Shown: positions 47,351 through 55,245 of the stretch, piece after piece | Numbering within the stretch: position 1 is the stretch's first letter | How the letters are laid out: each line of letters starts with the position of its first letter | Assembly (NCBI RefSeq): GCF_004345425.1 | Contig: NZ_SLVP01000010.1 | Coordinates: forward strand, 124,001-188,000 | Source of the DNA: Paenibacillus sp. BK033 | GTDB lineage: Bacteria; Bacillota; Bacilli; Paenibacillales; Paenibacillaceae | Direction: 5' to 3' | DNA length: 64,000 nt | Notes under the pieces: model-generated | What the model saw: only the letters and a program-made list of their open reading frames with translations | Databases searched by the model: none | What the model was told of the DNA's origin: nothing | Position numbers and translations under genes: made by a program

Positions 47351-48589
47351 ATGGAACGTGTAGTAGTTACGGGAATGGGCGTTATTTCGCCGCTTGGACA
47401 ATCGGTTGACGAATTGTGGTCCCGGATGAAGCGGGGAGAGTCGGGTATTTCCCGCATAGATGCGTTTGATGCGTCAAGGCTGAAAACGAAAATCGCGGGA
47501 ACCGTTCAAAATTTTGATCCGGAAGCATTGTTTGGCCGCAAGGATGCAAGGAAAATGGACCGGTTCGTGCAATTCGCCGTTGCCGCCGCGGATCAGGCGA
47601 TAACAGATTCCGGGCTTAAGCTGGATGAGATGGACCGCGATCGTATCGGGGTCTATGTCGGTTCGGGGATTGGCGGATTAAGCACGCTGATGGAGCAGGA
47701 CGAAATTTTGCGCACCCGCGGTCCCGAGCGCGTAAGTCCGATGCTGGTGCCCATGATGATCGCCAATATGGCGGCAGCCACGATCAGTATCAGGTACCAA
47801 TTAACCGGTCCTACGCTTGCGCCGGTTACGGCCTGCTCCATCGGAAATACCGCTATTGGCGAAGCGATGAGGCTTATCCGCCTCGGTGTAGCCGATGTGG
47901 TTATCGCGGGCGGCGCAGAGGCAACGGTAAATGAACTGTCGCTTGCCAGCTTTGGCAACGCGCAGGCTTTATCCTCGCGTAACGAGGAGCCAACGAAGGC
48001 GAGCCGGCCTTTCGACCAAAGCCGTGACGGATTTGTCATGTCGGAGGGAGCGGGTATCGTTGTGCTCGAGTCTTTGACTCATGCGAAGAAGCGGGAAGCT
48101 CGGATTTACGGCGAGGTGTTGGGTTACGGGGCAAGCTCGGACGCTTATCACATTGTTGCCACCCATCCGGAAGGAACCGGTGCGTACACGGCAATGAAGA
48201 CAGCCCTTGCGGACGCTGGTATTCGTCCCGATGAAGTGGACATCATAAGCGCGCATGCCACAAGCACGGGTCTTGGAGACCGTTCGGAAGGCCAGGCGAT
48301 TAGCCGGGTGTTTGGCCAGAACGCCAGCAAGATTGCCGTTACGGCGAACAAGTCGATGCTGGGCCATATGCTGGGAGCGGCAGGCGGCGTTGAGGCGATT
48401 GCCCTCCTTCAGAGCCTGCGCGAAGGAATCGTGCCGCCAACCATCAATCTGGAGCAGCTTGATCCGGAATGCGCTCTGACTAATGTTCCTGCAACAGCCC
48501 AGTCCGCTCCGCTGCGCATCGGACTTTCCAATTCATTCGGCTTCGGCGGACATAACGCCGTTATCGTGCTTAGCCGTTTCGAGGGCTGA
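47351..48589 (+). CDS. fabF: 3-oxoacyl-[acyl-carrier-protein] synthase II
   Basis: Elongates acyl-ACP with malonyl-ACP in fatty acid synthesis. The 412-aa protein starts with VVVTGMGVISPLG and has the catalytic Cys in TACSIGNTAIGEAM, His in ISAHATSTGLGD (HxT motif) and His in NKSMLGHMLGAAG, plus the C-terminal SNSFGFGGHN. GAGGAG precedes the ATG at 47351. It is isolated from other fab genes, so it may be a secondary FabF. Its 3' end overlaps the convergent WYL gene by 57 bases. Confidence 0.95.
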   Translation: MERVVVTGMGVISPLGQSVDELWSRMKRGESGISRIDAFDASRLKTKIAGTVQNFDPEALFGRKDARKMDRFVQFAVAAADQAITDSGLKLDEMDRDRIGVYVGSGIGGLSTLMEQDEILRTRGPERVSPMLVPMMIANMAAATISIRYQLTGPTLAPVTACSIGNTAIGEAMRLIRLGVADVVIAGGAEATVNELSLASFGNAQALSSRNEEPTKASRPFDQSRDGFVMSEGAGIVVLESLTHAKKREARIYGEVLGYGASSDAYHIVATHPEGTGAYTAMKTALADAGIRPDEVDIISAHATSTGLGDRSEGQAISRVFGQNASKIAVTANKSMLGHMLGAAGGVEAIALLQSLREGIVPPTINLEQLDPECALTNVPATAQSAPLRIGLSNSFGFGGHNAVIVLSRFEG

Positions 48590-49393
48590 CGAATAGCCGT
48601 AGCGGGCTAATGATTTCTGCGCCGCTTCGCGCATCCGGAACTTCATGTAAGGATGATCGGTTACGCGGACGCGCAGCCCAAGAAAACGGAGCTTGGACAG
48701 CACGTATTCCGTTTCGTCGCCAAGAAAAGTCAGTCTGATCGTATAGGTATCCGATAATTCATCATATTGTACCTGCTTGTCAAAGCAGGAGAAGGCATAC
48801 AAAATCCGGGATAACTCCTTGTTATAATCCGGAATAATCTCAATCGTGGCGTGCTGCATTCGCTTATCCAGCTGCTGGACAAGCGTCGCAGCCGCCTGGT
48901 TGAAAAATTCCTCGCTTACCGGCATTTCTTCCACGCTATGAATACTCCGCAGCCTGGTTGTCATCAGGGAGCGCGTTCTCCGGTTATACCAGAGCAAATA
49001 CCATTCGCGCTTTACCATCGAATACTCCAGTTTATACGGTACGCCGGCTTGGCTGGGAAGGAGAAAGCCGTCTTTGCGGGTATGGCTCAGCTGCATGCCC
49101 GATTTCTTCACGATCATCTGCCTTAGCGTTCTCAGCAGAGGGTGGTAGAGGGAAGGGGAGGCACTGCCTGCTTTCTCGACAATAATGGATCGCAGCGAAT
49201 CATAGCGTTCATCCGAACCGTCAAGACATTGCCGGAGCTTCTCCAGCGTATCCGGCGACAGGGCAGCTGCCGCCTCCGGATGCTCCAGCATCATCAGAAG
49301 CCAGCGGCGTTCCTGAGCCGTAACCGCCAGGGCGCCATGCTCGTCAAGCTGTGCCATCATCCTGTAATTGAATATTTTTTCGAACAGGTTCAT
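48533..49393 (-). CDS. WYL-domain transcription regulator 2
   Basis: The 286-aa protein contains a WYL domain: KLEYSMVKREWYLLWYNRRTRSLMTTRLRSIHSVE, where the EWYLLWYN segment is the WYL core, and a C-terminal WCX-like segment (TYTIRLTFLGDETEYVLSKLRFLGLRVRVTDHPYMKFRMRE). The N-terminal helical part lacks a clear HTH, so it may work with the upstream WYL protein. It overlaps that gene by 50 bases. WYL domains sense nucleic-acid-derived or nucleotide ligands in several stress and defence systems. Confidence 0.85.
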   Translation of the reverse strand: MNLFEKIFNYRMMAQLDEHGALAVTAQERRWLLMMLEHPEAAAALSPDTLEKLRQCLDGSDERYDSLRSIIVEKAGSASPSLYHPLLRTLRQMIVKKSGMQLSHTRKDGFLLPSQAGVPYKLEYSMVKREWYLLWYNRRTRSLMTTRLRSIHSVEEMPVSEEFFNQAAATLVQQLDKRMQHATIEIIPDYNKELSRILYAFSCFDKQVQYDELSDTYTIRLTFLGDETEYVLSKLRFLGLRVRVTDHPYMKFRMREAAQKSLARYGYSSALETAKHDNGVMSAEAE

Positions 49394-50696
49394 AGTATTC
49401 CGCCAGCTCCTTCCATTCTTTGATCAATTCCCGTCTTAATGAAAGCGGCTCAAGCACCTCGCAGCTTGATCCAAAGCTGCGCAGCCAAGGCTTGATCTCC
49501 TGCGTGCCGTTCACCGTAATTTCGAACAGGAATGAAGCTTCGTCCTCCTCCGTAATAACGCCCCATTGCCCCTGCAGCTGCACCCGGTCCTTGATAAAGT
49601 TTCTTTTTGCCCCTTCCGGATTAAAAAATCTAACCTTCACCGAGGCAGGTCGGCCCAAATCGACAAGCCAGCTGAAACTCGTGTTGCGCTCCAGCGCTGC
49701 CAGCTTTGCCGCATATTCGTCCTCCGTTACAAGGCTGCTTTCCTCAAGCTGCGTTATTCCTTCCATTCTAAAAATCGCGACCTGGGACCGGCCTGAGCTG
49801 TAGCCAAGCAAATACCATCTTCCGTATTGATGGTCGTAAGCGACCTTAAGCGGCAGCATCTCGGTGAGCCGGCCTTCGGAGGGCTTGAGGAACATGGGAT
49901 TCGTATTATTGGAATGATAGCTCTGATTGGATTTGGGCGTGAAGTAATGGAAGCTCAGCTTCCGCCTTGTCTCAATCGCCCTCATGATCGTGTACAAATG
50001 CGCTTCGTCCAGAATGCGCGAATGGTAATGGTATTTGTATAAGAATAGATCGCCTGCCCCGTCCGGCAGCTGCCGCCGCTTCATCGCTTTCTTCAAGCTG
50101 TCGCGCAGCAGATAGCCCTGAACGGAAGGCACCTGCGTGTTAGCCATCACATCAACAAAAGCATACAGATCCGACAACTCCTCGTCGGAGAGCACATTCA
50201 CGAAGTCATTGTGGGCCGTATACTTGTAGGGTCTTCCGCCCGGAAGCCGGCGGATGACGCCAGCCAGCTCCAAGTATTTGAGATCGGAGCGGACGGTCTT
50301 CTCATCCGGCAGCGCAAGCTCCTCCGGCATGCCTTCGCAGCATAGATCGAGCAGCTCCAGCGGAGTGAGCGACTGCTCCTGAAGGGCGGAGATCAGGAGA
50401 GACAAACGGTAGCTCTCGGATTCCTTCAGAGATTTGGAGCGGAACAAGAAGAGCAGCAGCGGATCGGCCGTTTCGTAATAGCTGGTTCGCAGCATGTCGG
50501 CTATCGCTTTATTTTGTTCTTCGGCTGCCGGCTGCTGGACGGTTTCGGCGATATCCTTCAGGCGCCGGATGGTCTTGTCGAAGGTATGTACGGAGATGCC
50601 AAGCCGGTCGGCGAATTGCTGCCGGTTATAAGCGCCGCTAGTGAGCACCAGCATCCTCAGAAACTGGATTTCTTTATCGAAGCTTTCTTTAGCCAC
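49344..50696 (-). CDS. WYL-domain transcription regulator 1, with N-terminal HTH
   Basis: The 450-aa protein begins with a winged helix (EIQFLRMLVLTSGAYNRQQFADRLGISVHTFDKTIRRLKDIAE) and contains a WYL domain with QYGRWYLLGYSSGRSQVAIFRMEGI preceded by a helical region, then a WCX-like tail (SFLFEITVNGTQEIKPWLRSFGSSCEVLEPLSLRRELIKEWKELAEYY). It reads divergently away from the tRNA-like/slipin locus. In RNA-repair and defence loci WYL proteins often regulate the adjacent genes; that role is inferred. Confidence 0.87.
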   Translation of the reverse strand: MAKESFDKEIQFLRMLVLTSGAYNRQQFADRLGISVHTFDKTIRRLKDIAETVQQPAAEEQNKAIADMLRTSYYETADPLLLFLFRSKSLKESESYRLSLLISALQEQSLTPLELLDLCCEGMPEELALPDEKTVRSDLKYLELAGVIRRLPGGRPYKYTAHNDFVNVLSDEELSDLYAFVDVMANTQVPSVQGYLLRDSLKKAMKRRQLPDGAGDLFLYKYHYHSRILDEAHLYTIMRAIETRRKLSFHYFTPKSNQSYHSNNTNPMFLKPSEGRLTEMLPLKVAYDHQYGRWYLLGYSSGRSQVAIFRMEGITQLEESSLVTEDEYAAKLAALERNTSFSWLVDLGRPASVKVRFFNPEGAKRNFIKDRVQLQGQWGVITEEDEASFLFEITVNGTQEIKPWLRSFGSSCEVLEPLSLRRELIKEWKELAEYYEPVRKNIQLQDDGTA

Positions 50697-50826
50697 GGTT
50701 CATAAGCCCCTTTCATTGCCGAAGAGGTAGTTAGCTCTATTGTAACTTGGCACGGTAAAAGAGGATAGGCAATCATTCGTTGTATAGCGAGATACTTGCT
50801 CTTAAAGTCCCGCCTCTCGCCAACGT

Positions 50827-51006
50827 TGCACGAAAAGCAGCATAATAGCGTGATCTAGTCCAGTAATCCAATATATCATGCACGGAATGCAGGATATCGG
50901 AGAAAAATGTCCTCAAATCGACCCTTATAGCCGCAACATCCTGCATTCTGTGCAATATAACGCGTCCATCATTTCTCAAATGGGCGAAAATCCTGTATTT
51001 CGTGCA
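50827..51006. repeat. Imperfect 180-bp palindrome built from four copies of ATCCTGCATTCCGTGCA
   Basis: Copies lie at 50827-50843 and 50879-50895 (minus orientation) and at 50938-50954 and 50990-51006 (plus orientation). Spacing within each arm is exactly 52 bases. The interiors of the arms are not well matched. It occupies the WYL-slipin intergenic region and looks like a dispersed REP-type element. An open frame across it is not a gene. Confidence 0.75.
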
Positions 51007-51133
51007 ACGATAGCTAAGTAACATCACAGGGCGGCACCTGAGGGAGCTGCGTCGATTTGAACAGAAAAAGAAATTCATTTTTTCCGTTTCGCCATACTTT
51101 TACCATGTTCCGGAAACCGAGCATCGAAGATAA

Positions 51134-51325
51134 TGAGGATGTAAAGCAACGGCCGGGCTGAACCGGGCAGGGATTTCGGTAGGATTCCCGCAGTGCCCGT
51201 ACAGTCTCTGTACGCGGTATGCTGTCGGACTGGGTACGTACTTTACGCCAAGTTAAGGAGGTTCGAATCCTCCATCGTCCTCACGGAGACGATCATGGTT
51301 GAATTTAACTCGACTGCAAATCGAG
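51134..51325 (+). ncRNA. tRNA-like structured RNA upstream of the slipin gene
   Basis: A perfect T-arm, GGAGGTTCGAATCCTCC (51257-51273, loop TTCGAAT), is followed by ATCGTC (51274-51279), which pairs with GACGAT (51288-51293). After 15 bases comes a perfect anticodon-type arm, CTCGACTGCAAATCGAG (51309-51325), with loop CTGCAAA and anticodon GCA, as in tRNA-Cys. The order T-arm, acceptor, anticodon arm is that of a circularly permuted tRNA; the D-arm is weak and no CCA is encoded. Alternatively TGAGGATG (51134-51141) pairs with CGTCCTCA (51276-51283), enclosing a branched domain closed by GTAAAG/CTTTAC and including the CGTACAG/CTGTACG hairpin, which makes a Y-RNA-like molecule. The strand 51274-51283 can take part in only one of the two folds. 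The exact ends are not known. Confidence 0.55.
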
Positions 51326-51609
51326 TCCAATCCAATTATTCAAGTTGCCTTGGGAAAATGCTCAGCAGGCTTATACAGCTGCACCTTGCGCCGCAGCTTT
51401 GCAGTCCGCGGATACCGGACGGGAAGAAACCTGCGCGAAAGGCCGCTGCCAAAGGCACCGCGGACAGACCGGAAGCAAGAAAAGTCTGCCGCGCTGCCGT
51501 AGGAGCTGGCCGGCCGGCAGGTAAAATGCCGTTCTTAAGCGGGTCTCCGCCGCGGGTACGGGAGCATTTTCGCCAAACAACGCCCGAAATCAAAGGAGGT
51601 TATATACCT
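51326..51609 (+). other. Remaining non-coding leader of the slipin gene
   Basis: About 280 bases with strong inverted repeats: GTCCGCGG (51404-51411) with CCGCGGAC (51458-51465), and AAAATGC (near 51523) with GCATTTT (near 51564). A frame open in register with slipin runs through it but has no ribosome binding site and no protein-like sequence. It probably belongs to the same structured transcript or is a cis-regulatory leader. Confidence 0.5.
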
Positions 51610-52728
51610 ATGACTGCATATATAAACAAAATTACGATTCAAAACGATCAACGCGGGCTGCTGTTTAAGGACGGAAGCTATGTAAGGCTGCTGGGCCCTG
51701 GCAAACACCGCTTTCCGTTGTTCTCGAAAACGACGGTAACGATCATGGATGTCACCAAGCCGTTTGCGGTGCCTGGCAAGGAGCTGGTCTTGTTCCTGCA
51801 TGACGAGAAGCTGCTTGAGGAGCTACATGTCATTGACGTTGCCGATGACGAATACGTGCTTCATTACGAGGACGGCAGATGCAGCAGCGTGTTGAAAGCC
51901 GGCAAGCATGCTTACTGGAAATCCGCCATCAAGCATACGTTCAATCGAATGAATACGCAAAGCCTTGTGCTGCCTGCTTCCTTAAACGCGGCTGACCTGA
52001 TGAAGCTGAACGGTCTGTACAACACGTATGAAGTAGCCGGTCATGAGAGGGGCTTCCTGTTCTACGACAATAGGCTGCAGCGCGAGCTTGGTCCGGGTAA
52101 ATACCGGTTCTGGCGTACGCCGGTGTCGGTTATCGTGCAGACGATGGATACTCGCCGGCAGCAGCTCGACCTGATCGGGCAGGAAATGATGACGGAGGAT
52201 AAAGTGACGCTTCGCCTTAACTTTGTCAGCCAATACGTACTGCACAATCCATTGACGGCGCTTCAGATTAAGGGCTATGAAGAGCAGCTCTACATCCAGC
52301 TTCAATTGATTTTGCGGGAATACGTAGGGACAATGAAGCTGGATGAGCTGCTGCGCACGAAGCAAGAGATTGGGGCTTTCGTGCTGGAGAGGCTGGCGGC
52401 AAGGAGCGGGGAGTATGGAGTAACGTTCCTGAACGCGGGCGTGAAGGATATCATTCTGCCGGGTGAAGTAAAAGACATTATGAATACCGTGCTTCTGGCC
52501 GAGAAAAAAGCGCAAGCTAACCTTATCACGCGCCGGGAAGAGACGGCTTCCACGAGAAGCCTTCTGAATACGGCGAAGCTGATGGATGAGAACGCCACGC
52601 TGTACCGCTTGAAGGAGCTCGAGTTTCTGGAGAAAATTTGCGATAACGTCGGAAGCGTATCGCTCACGGGCGGAGGCAATCTGGTTGAGCAATTGAACCA
52701 GCTGCTTGGCGGCAAACGTTCGGGATAG
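51610..52728 (+). CDS. Slipin / SPFH (band-7) domain protein
   Basis: The 372-aa protein is a stomatin-like SPFH protein. The SPFH core runs from about residue 145: HERGFLFYDNRLQRELGPGKYRFWRTPVSVIVQTMDTRRQQLDLIG, followed by EMMTEDKVTLRLNFVSQYV and VTFLNAGVKDIILPGEVKDIMN. The N-terminal part repeats the opening motif twice more (RGLLFKDGSYVRLLGPGKHRF at 15-35; EYVLHYEDGRCSSVLKAGKH at 81-100), so the module is partly triplicated. A helical tail follows (AEKKAQANLITRREETASTRS). No membrane helix is visible. Slipins of this short kind recur in RNA-repair operons with RtcB/RtcA and tRNA-like RNAs. ATG 51610 has AAAGGAGG 10 bases upstream. Confidence 0.85.
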   Translation: MTAYINKITIQNDQRGLLFKDGSYVRLLGPGKHRFPLFSKTTVTIMDVTKPFAVPGKELVLFLHDEKLLEELHVIDVADDEYVLHYEDGRCSSVLKAGKHAYWKSAIKHTFNRMNTQSLVLPASLNAADLMKLNGLYNTYEVAGHERGFLFYDNRLQRELGPGKYRFWRTPVSVIVQTMDTRRQQLDLIGQEMMTEDKVTLRLNFVSQYVLHNPLTALQIKGYEEQLYIQLQLILREYVGTMKLDELLRTKQEIGAFVLERLAARSGEYGVTFLNAGVKDIILPGEVKDIMNTVLLAEKKAQANLITRREETASTRSLLNTAKLMDENATLYRLKELEFLEKICDNVGSVSLTGGGNLVEQLNQLLGGKRSG

Positions 52729-52741
52729 GGAGGTGAGCATA

Positions 52742-53539
52742 ATGGATGAGCAGTACCGGTTAAAAATCGAAGCCGAGCTTGCGCGCATGGAAGCGGAAGA
52801 GAATATCCGCATCCTCTATGCCTGCGAGTCCGGCTCACGGGCTTGGGGTTTCTCGTCCAAAGACAGCGATTACGATGTCCGCTTTCTTTACGTGCGGCCG
52901 GTGGAATGGTATCTGTCCGTTCGCGAGCGCCGGGACGTGATCGAGCGACCGATCAGCGATATGCTGGACATTAACGGCTGGGATCTCCGCAAAGCGCTGG
53001 CGCTGTTCAACAAGTCCAACCCGCCTTTGCTCGAATGGCTGCGGTCGCCAATCAGGTACAAGGAGCCCTATTCCACGGCGGAACGTATCCGCAGCTTGTC
53101 CGGAGCAACCTTTTCGCCTAAGTCCTGCATGTACCATTATCTTCATATGGCTAAGGGCAATTACCGGGATTATCTGCAGGGCGAAACGGTCCGGGCGAAA
53201 AAATATTTTTACGTGCTCCGTCCGCTGCTGGCTTGCGGCTGGATTGAGAAATATAACGCGATGCCGCCGATGTTATTCGAGGAGCTCGTGGAGGATTTGA
53301 TTCCCGCCAATCGTGAGCTCCATAGCATTATTGCGCATCTCCTCATCCGTAAACGAGCCGGAGACGAGCTTCGTCTGGAGCCGCGTATCGGGCGGCTTAA
53401 TGATTATCTGGAGGAGCGAATCGGTTATTTTGAGCAGGCGGCCGGAGCCTTGGACACGGCGGAAGGCTTGTCGGACGAACAGCTGGACCTGCTCTTTCGG
53501 GATGCCCTGCTGGAGGCATGGGGAACAGTAAGTGTATAA
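52742..53539 (+). CDS. RlaP-type nucleotidyltransferase (COG3541, YcgL family)
   Basis: The 265-aa protein has the polymerase-beta nucleotidyltransferase core: GSRAWG (31-36) followed by DSDYDVRF (41-48), with the two metal Asp residues D43 and D45. The downstream region includes IERPISDMLDINGWDLRKALALFNKSNPPLLEWLRSPI, characteristic of the COG3541 family. Aravind and colleagues linked this family with RNA ligases (RlaP) and RNA-repair loci; its reaction is presumably addition of nucleotides to RNA ends. Start ATG 52742 follows GGGAGGTGAG, 13 bases after the slipin stop, so the two are co-transcribed. Confidence 0.87.
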   Translation: MDEQYRLKIEAELARMEAEENIRILYACESGSRAWGFSSKDSDYDVRFLYVRPVEWYLSVRERRDVIERPISDMLDINGWDLRKALALFNKSNPPLLEWLRSPIRYKEPYSTAERIRSLSGATFSPKSCMYHYLHMAKGNYRDYLQGETVRAKKYFYVLRPLLACGWIEKYNAMPPMLFEELVEDLIPANRELHSIIAHLLIRKRAGDELRLEPRIGRLNDYLEERIGYFEQAAGALDTAEGLSDEQLDLLFRDALLEAWGTVSV

Positions 53540-53565
53540 TGGGGGCAGAGAAGGAGGGAAGCCGG

Positions 53566-55245
53566 ATGCCAAGGGAAGTTCGGGTCAGCGAGCTCGCCGC
53601 GCTGAAAGAAATCGCGGAGATGCTCAACACGACCAATGACATGGATCAGATGCTCAGCGATGTGCTGGCGAAGCTGCTTGAAGTAACGGATTTTACGACG
53701 GGTTGGATTTTCCTGATCGATGACGACGTGCCGGGAAATACTTGCGCTGCCCATCATAACCTGCCTCCCGCCTTGACCGCCGGAAACTATGCGCTTATGT
53801 GCGGGGAGGACTGCTGGTGCGTGGAGCGCTACCGCCAGCGCAAGCTTACCCATGCCGTTAATATTATTGAGTGCAAACGCATTACGTATGCGGTAAGCCA
53901 TCAGCTTGGCAGTACGGACGGCATTACCCATCATGCCACGGTACCGCTGAAGGCCGGCAAGGACCGGTTTGGGCTCCTCAATATCGCGCAGGCGGGCAAA
54001 GAGCATTTCAGCGAGGAGGAGCTGGCGCTGCTGCAGGCTGTTGCTCTGCAGATCGGGACGGCGATTAACCGGATTCGCCTGTACCAGACGCAAGAGCGGA
54101 ACGCGGTGCTGTACGCCAAGCTAGGCGATGTGATCCAGCGGATTAACGGCGTCCAGGATGTTAATCAGCTGCCGATCAAGGCCGTTCAGTATATAGGAGA
54201 CGCCTTCAGCTGGCCGAATGTCTCCTTGTTTATGTATGACGGACAGCAGCTGTCGCTCCGGGCTTTGTATTCGAACGGCCAACTGACCAAGGAGTGGCAG
54301 ACGCTTGCGGTTGAAGCTGCCGGTCCGATTAAAGATTCGCTCAGGGACAACAGGATTGTTATCGAGTCGTCCTGCATGGAAGGCAATGAATTGGACTCCG
54401 TCGGCATTCCGCCTTACCGGTCGGCAGCTGCTATTCCGCTTCGCGTGCGCAACCGGACGATTGGCGTCATGTTCATCAGCAGTCCGGATCAGCGGCAGTT
54501 CGACGATCTTAACGAGGACTTTATGTACTCGCTGGGGGATCATTTTACGTTATGCGTGGAAAACCTCCGTATTTACGAGCACCGCAGCGAGCTTGCCCGG
54601 ATGGAGGAGCGGAACCGCATGGCGCGGGATCTTCATGATTCCGTCGTGCAAAAGGTATTCTCCTTGTCCTTCCTCGCGAAAGGGGCGGAAAACGTGCTTG
54701 CCGGGCGCGATCCCGTCGTGCAGCGGTCGCTGAGCGAGATCCAGCAGCTGTCGCAGGAGGCGCTGAAGGAAATGCGCACGTTGATCTGGCAGCTGCATCC
54801 GGCAGGCCTCGAGAATGGGCTGCTGCCGGCGCTCAAGCAATACGGGCAAGGCCTGAACCTGACCGTCTATGACCGGACGGACGGGGTGCAGGAGCTGCCG
54901 CGCGCGATTGAAGAAGCGTTCTGGCGGATTGGCCAGGAGGCTCTGAACAATGTAAGGAAGCATTCCGGCAAGGAGACGGCCTATATCCGGCTGATTAAAC
55001 AGCAGGACGGGGCGGCAGTGCTGGAGGTTAGGGACGAAGGGATCGGCTTTCAGGCTGACCGGAAAAAAGGACGCCAGACGATGGGGATGCGCTCCATGCG
55101 GGAGCGGGCGGAAACGCTTGGCGGCTCGCTGACGATTACGAGCGGACGGGGAACACCGACCATTGTCCGGGCAACGATTCCGCTGGAATCGGTACAAGCG
55201 CATTGCATGGAAGAGAAGGGAAGCAGCGGTGATTACTTAATATGA
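53566..55245 (+). CDS. GAF-domain sensor histidine kinase with a cysteine cluster
   Basis: The 559-aa cytoplasmic kinase has two GAF-type domains (about 10-175 and 190-335), a HisKA_3 dimerisation domain with ARDLHDSVVQKVFSLSFLAKG (His near 360) and an HATPase domain (EALNNVRKHSGKE, VRDEGIGFQ, GMRSMRERAETLGG). The first GAF domain contains C60, C79, C83, C85 and C103 (MCGEDCWCVERYRQRK ... IIECKR), which could hold an Fe-S cluster as in staphylococcal AirS. It would then sense oxygen, NO or redox state. ATG 53566 follows GGAGGG. It lies 26 bases after the RlaP stop and overlaps its regulator by 4 bases. Confidence 0.9.
   Translation: MPREVRVSELAALKEIAEMLNTTNDMDQMLSDVLAKLLEVTDFTTGWIFLIDDDVPGNTCAAHHNLPPALTAGNYALMCGEDCWCVERYRQRKLTHAVNIIECKRITYAVSHQLGSTDGITHHATVPLKAGKDRFGLLNIAQAGKEHFSEEELALLQAVALQIGTAINRIRLYQTQERNAVLYAKLGDVIQRINGVQDVNQLPIKAVQYIGDAFSWPNVSLFMYDGQQLSLRALYSNGQLTKEWQTLAVEAAGPIKDSLRDNRIVIESSCMEGNELDSVGIPPYRSAAAIPLRVRNRTIGVMFISSPDQRQFDDLNEDFMYSLGDHFTLCVENLRIYEHRSELARMEERNRMARDLHDSVVQKVFSLSFLAKGAENVLAGRDPVVQRSLSEIQQLSQEALKEMRTLIWQLHPAGLENGLLPALKQYGQGLNLTVYDRTDGVQELPRAIEEAFWRIGQEALNNVRKHSGKETAYIRLIKQQDGAAVLEVRDEGIGFQADRKKGRQTMGMRSMRERAETLGGSLTITSGRGTPTIVRATIPLESVQAHCMEEKGSSGDYLI

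Noticed and set aside
50773..51078. A 101-aa minus-strand frame
   Set aside because: It lies across the palindromic repeat; the composition (His, Arg, Cys rich) and repeat content point to non-coding DNA.
51193..51609. N-terminal extension of the slipin through the tRNA-like region
   Set aside because: No ribosome binding site at 51193; the extension translates the tRNA-like arms, and ATG 51610 has a strong site and begins the domain.
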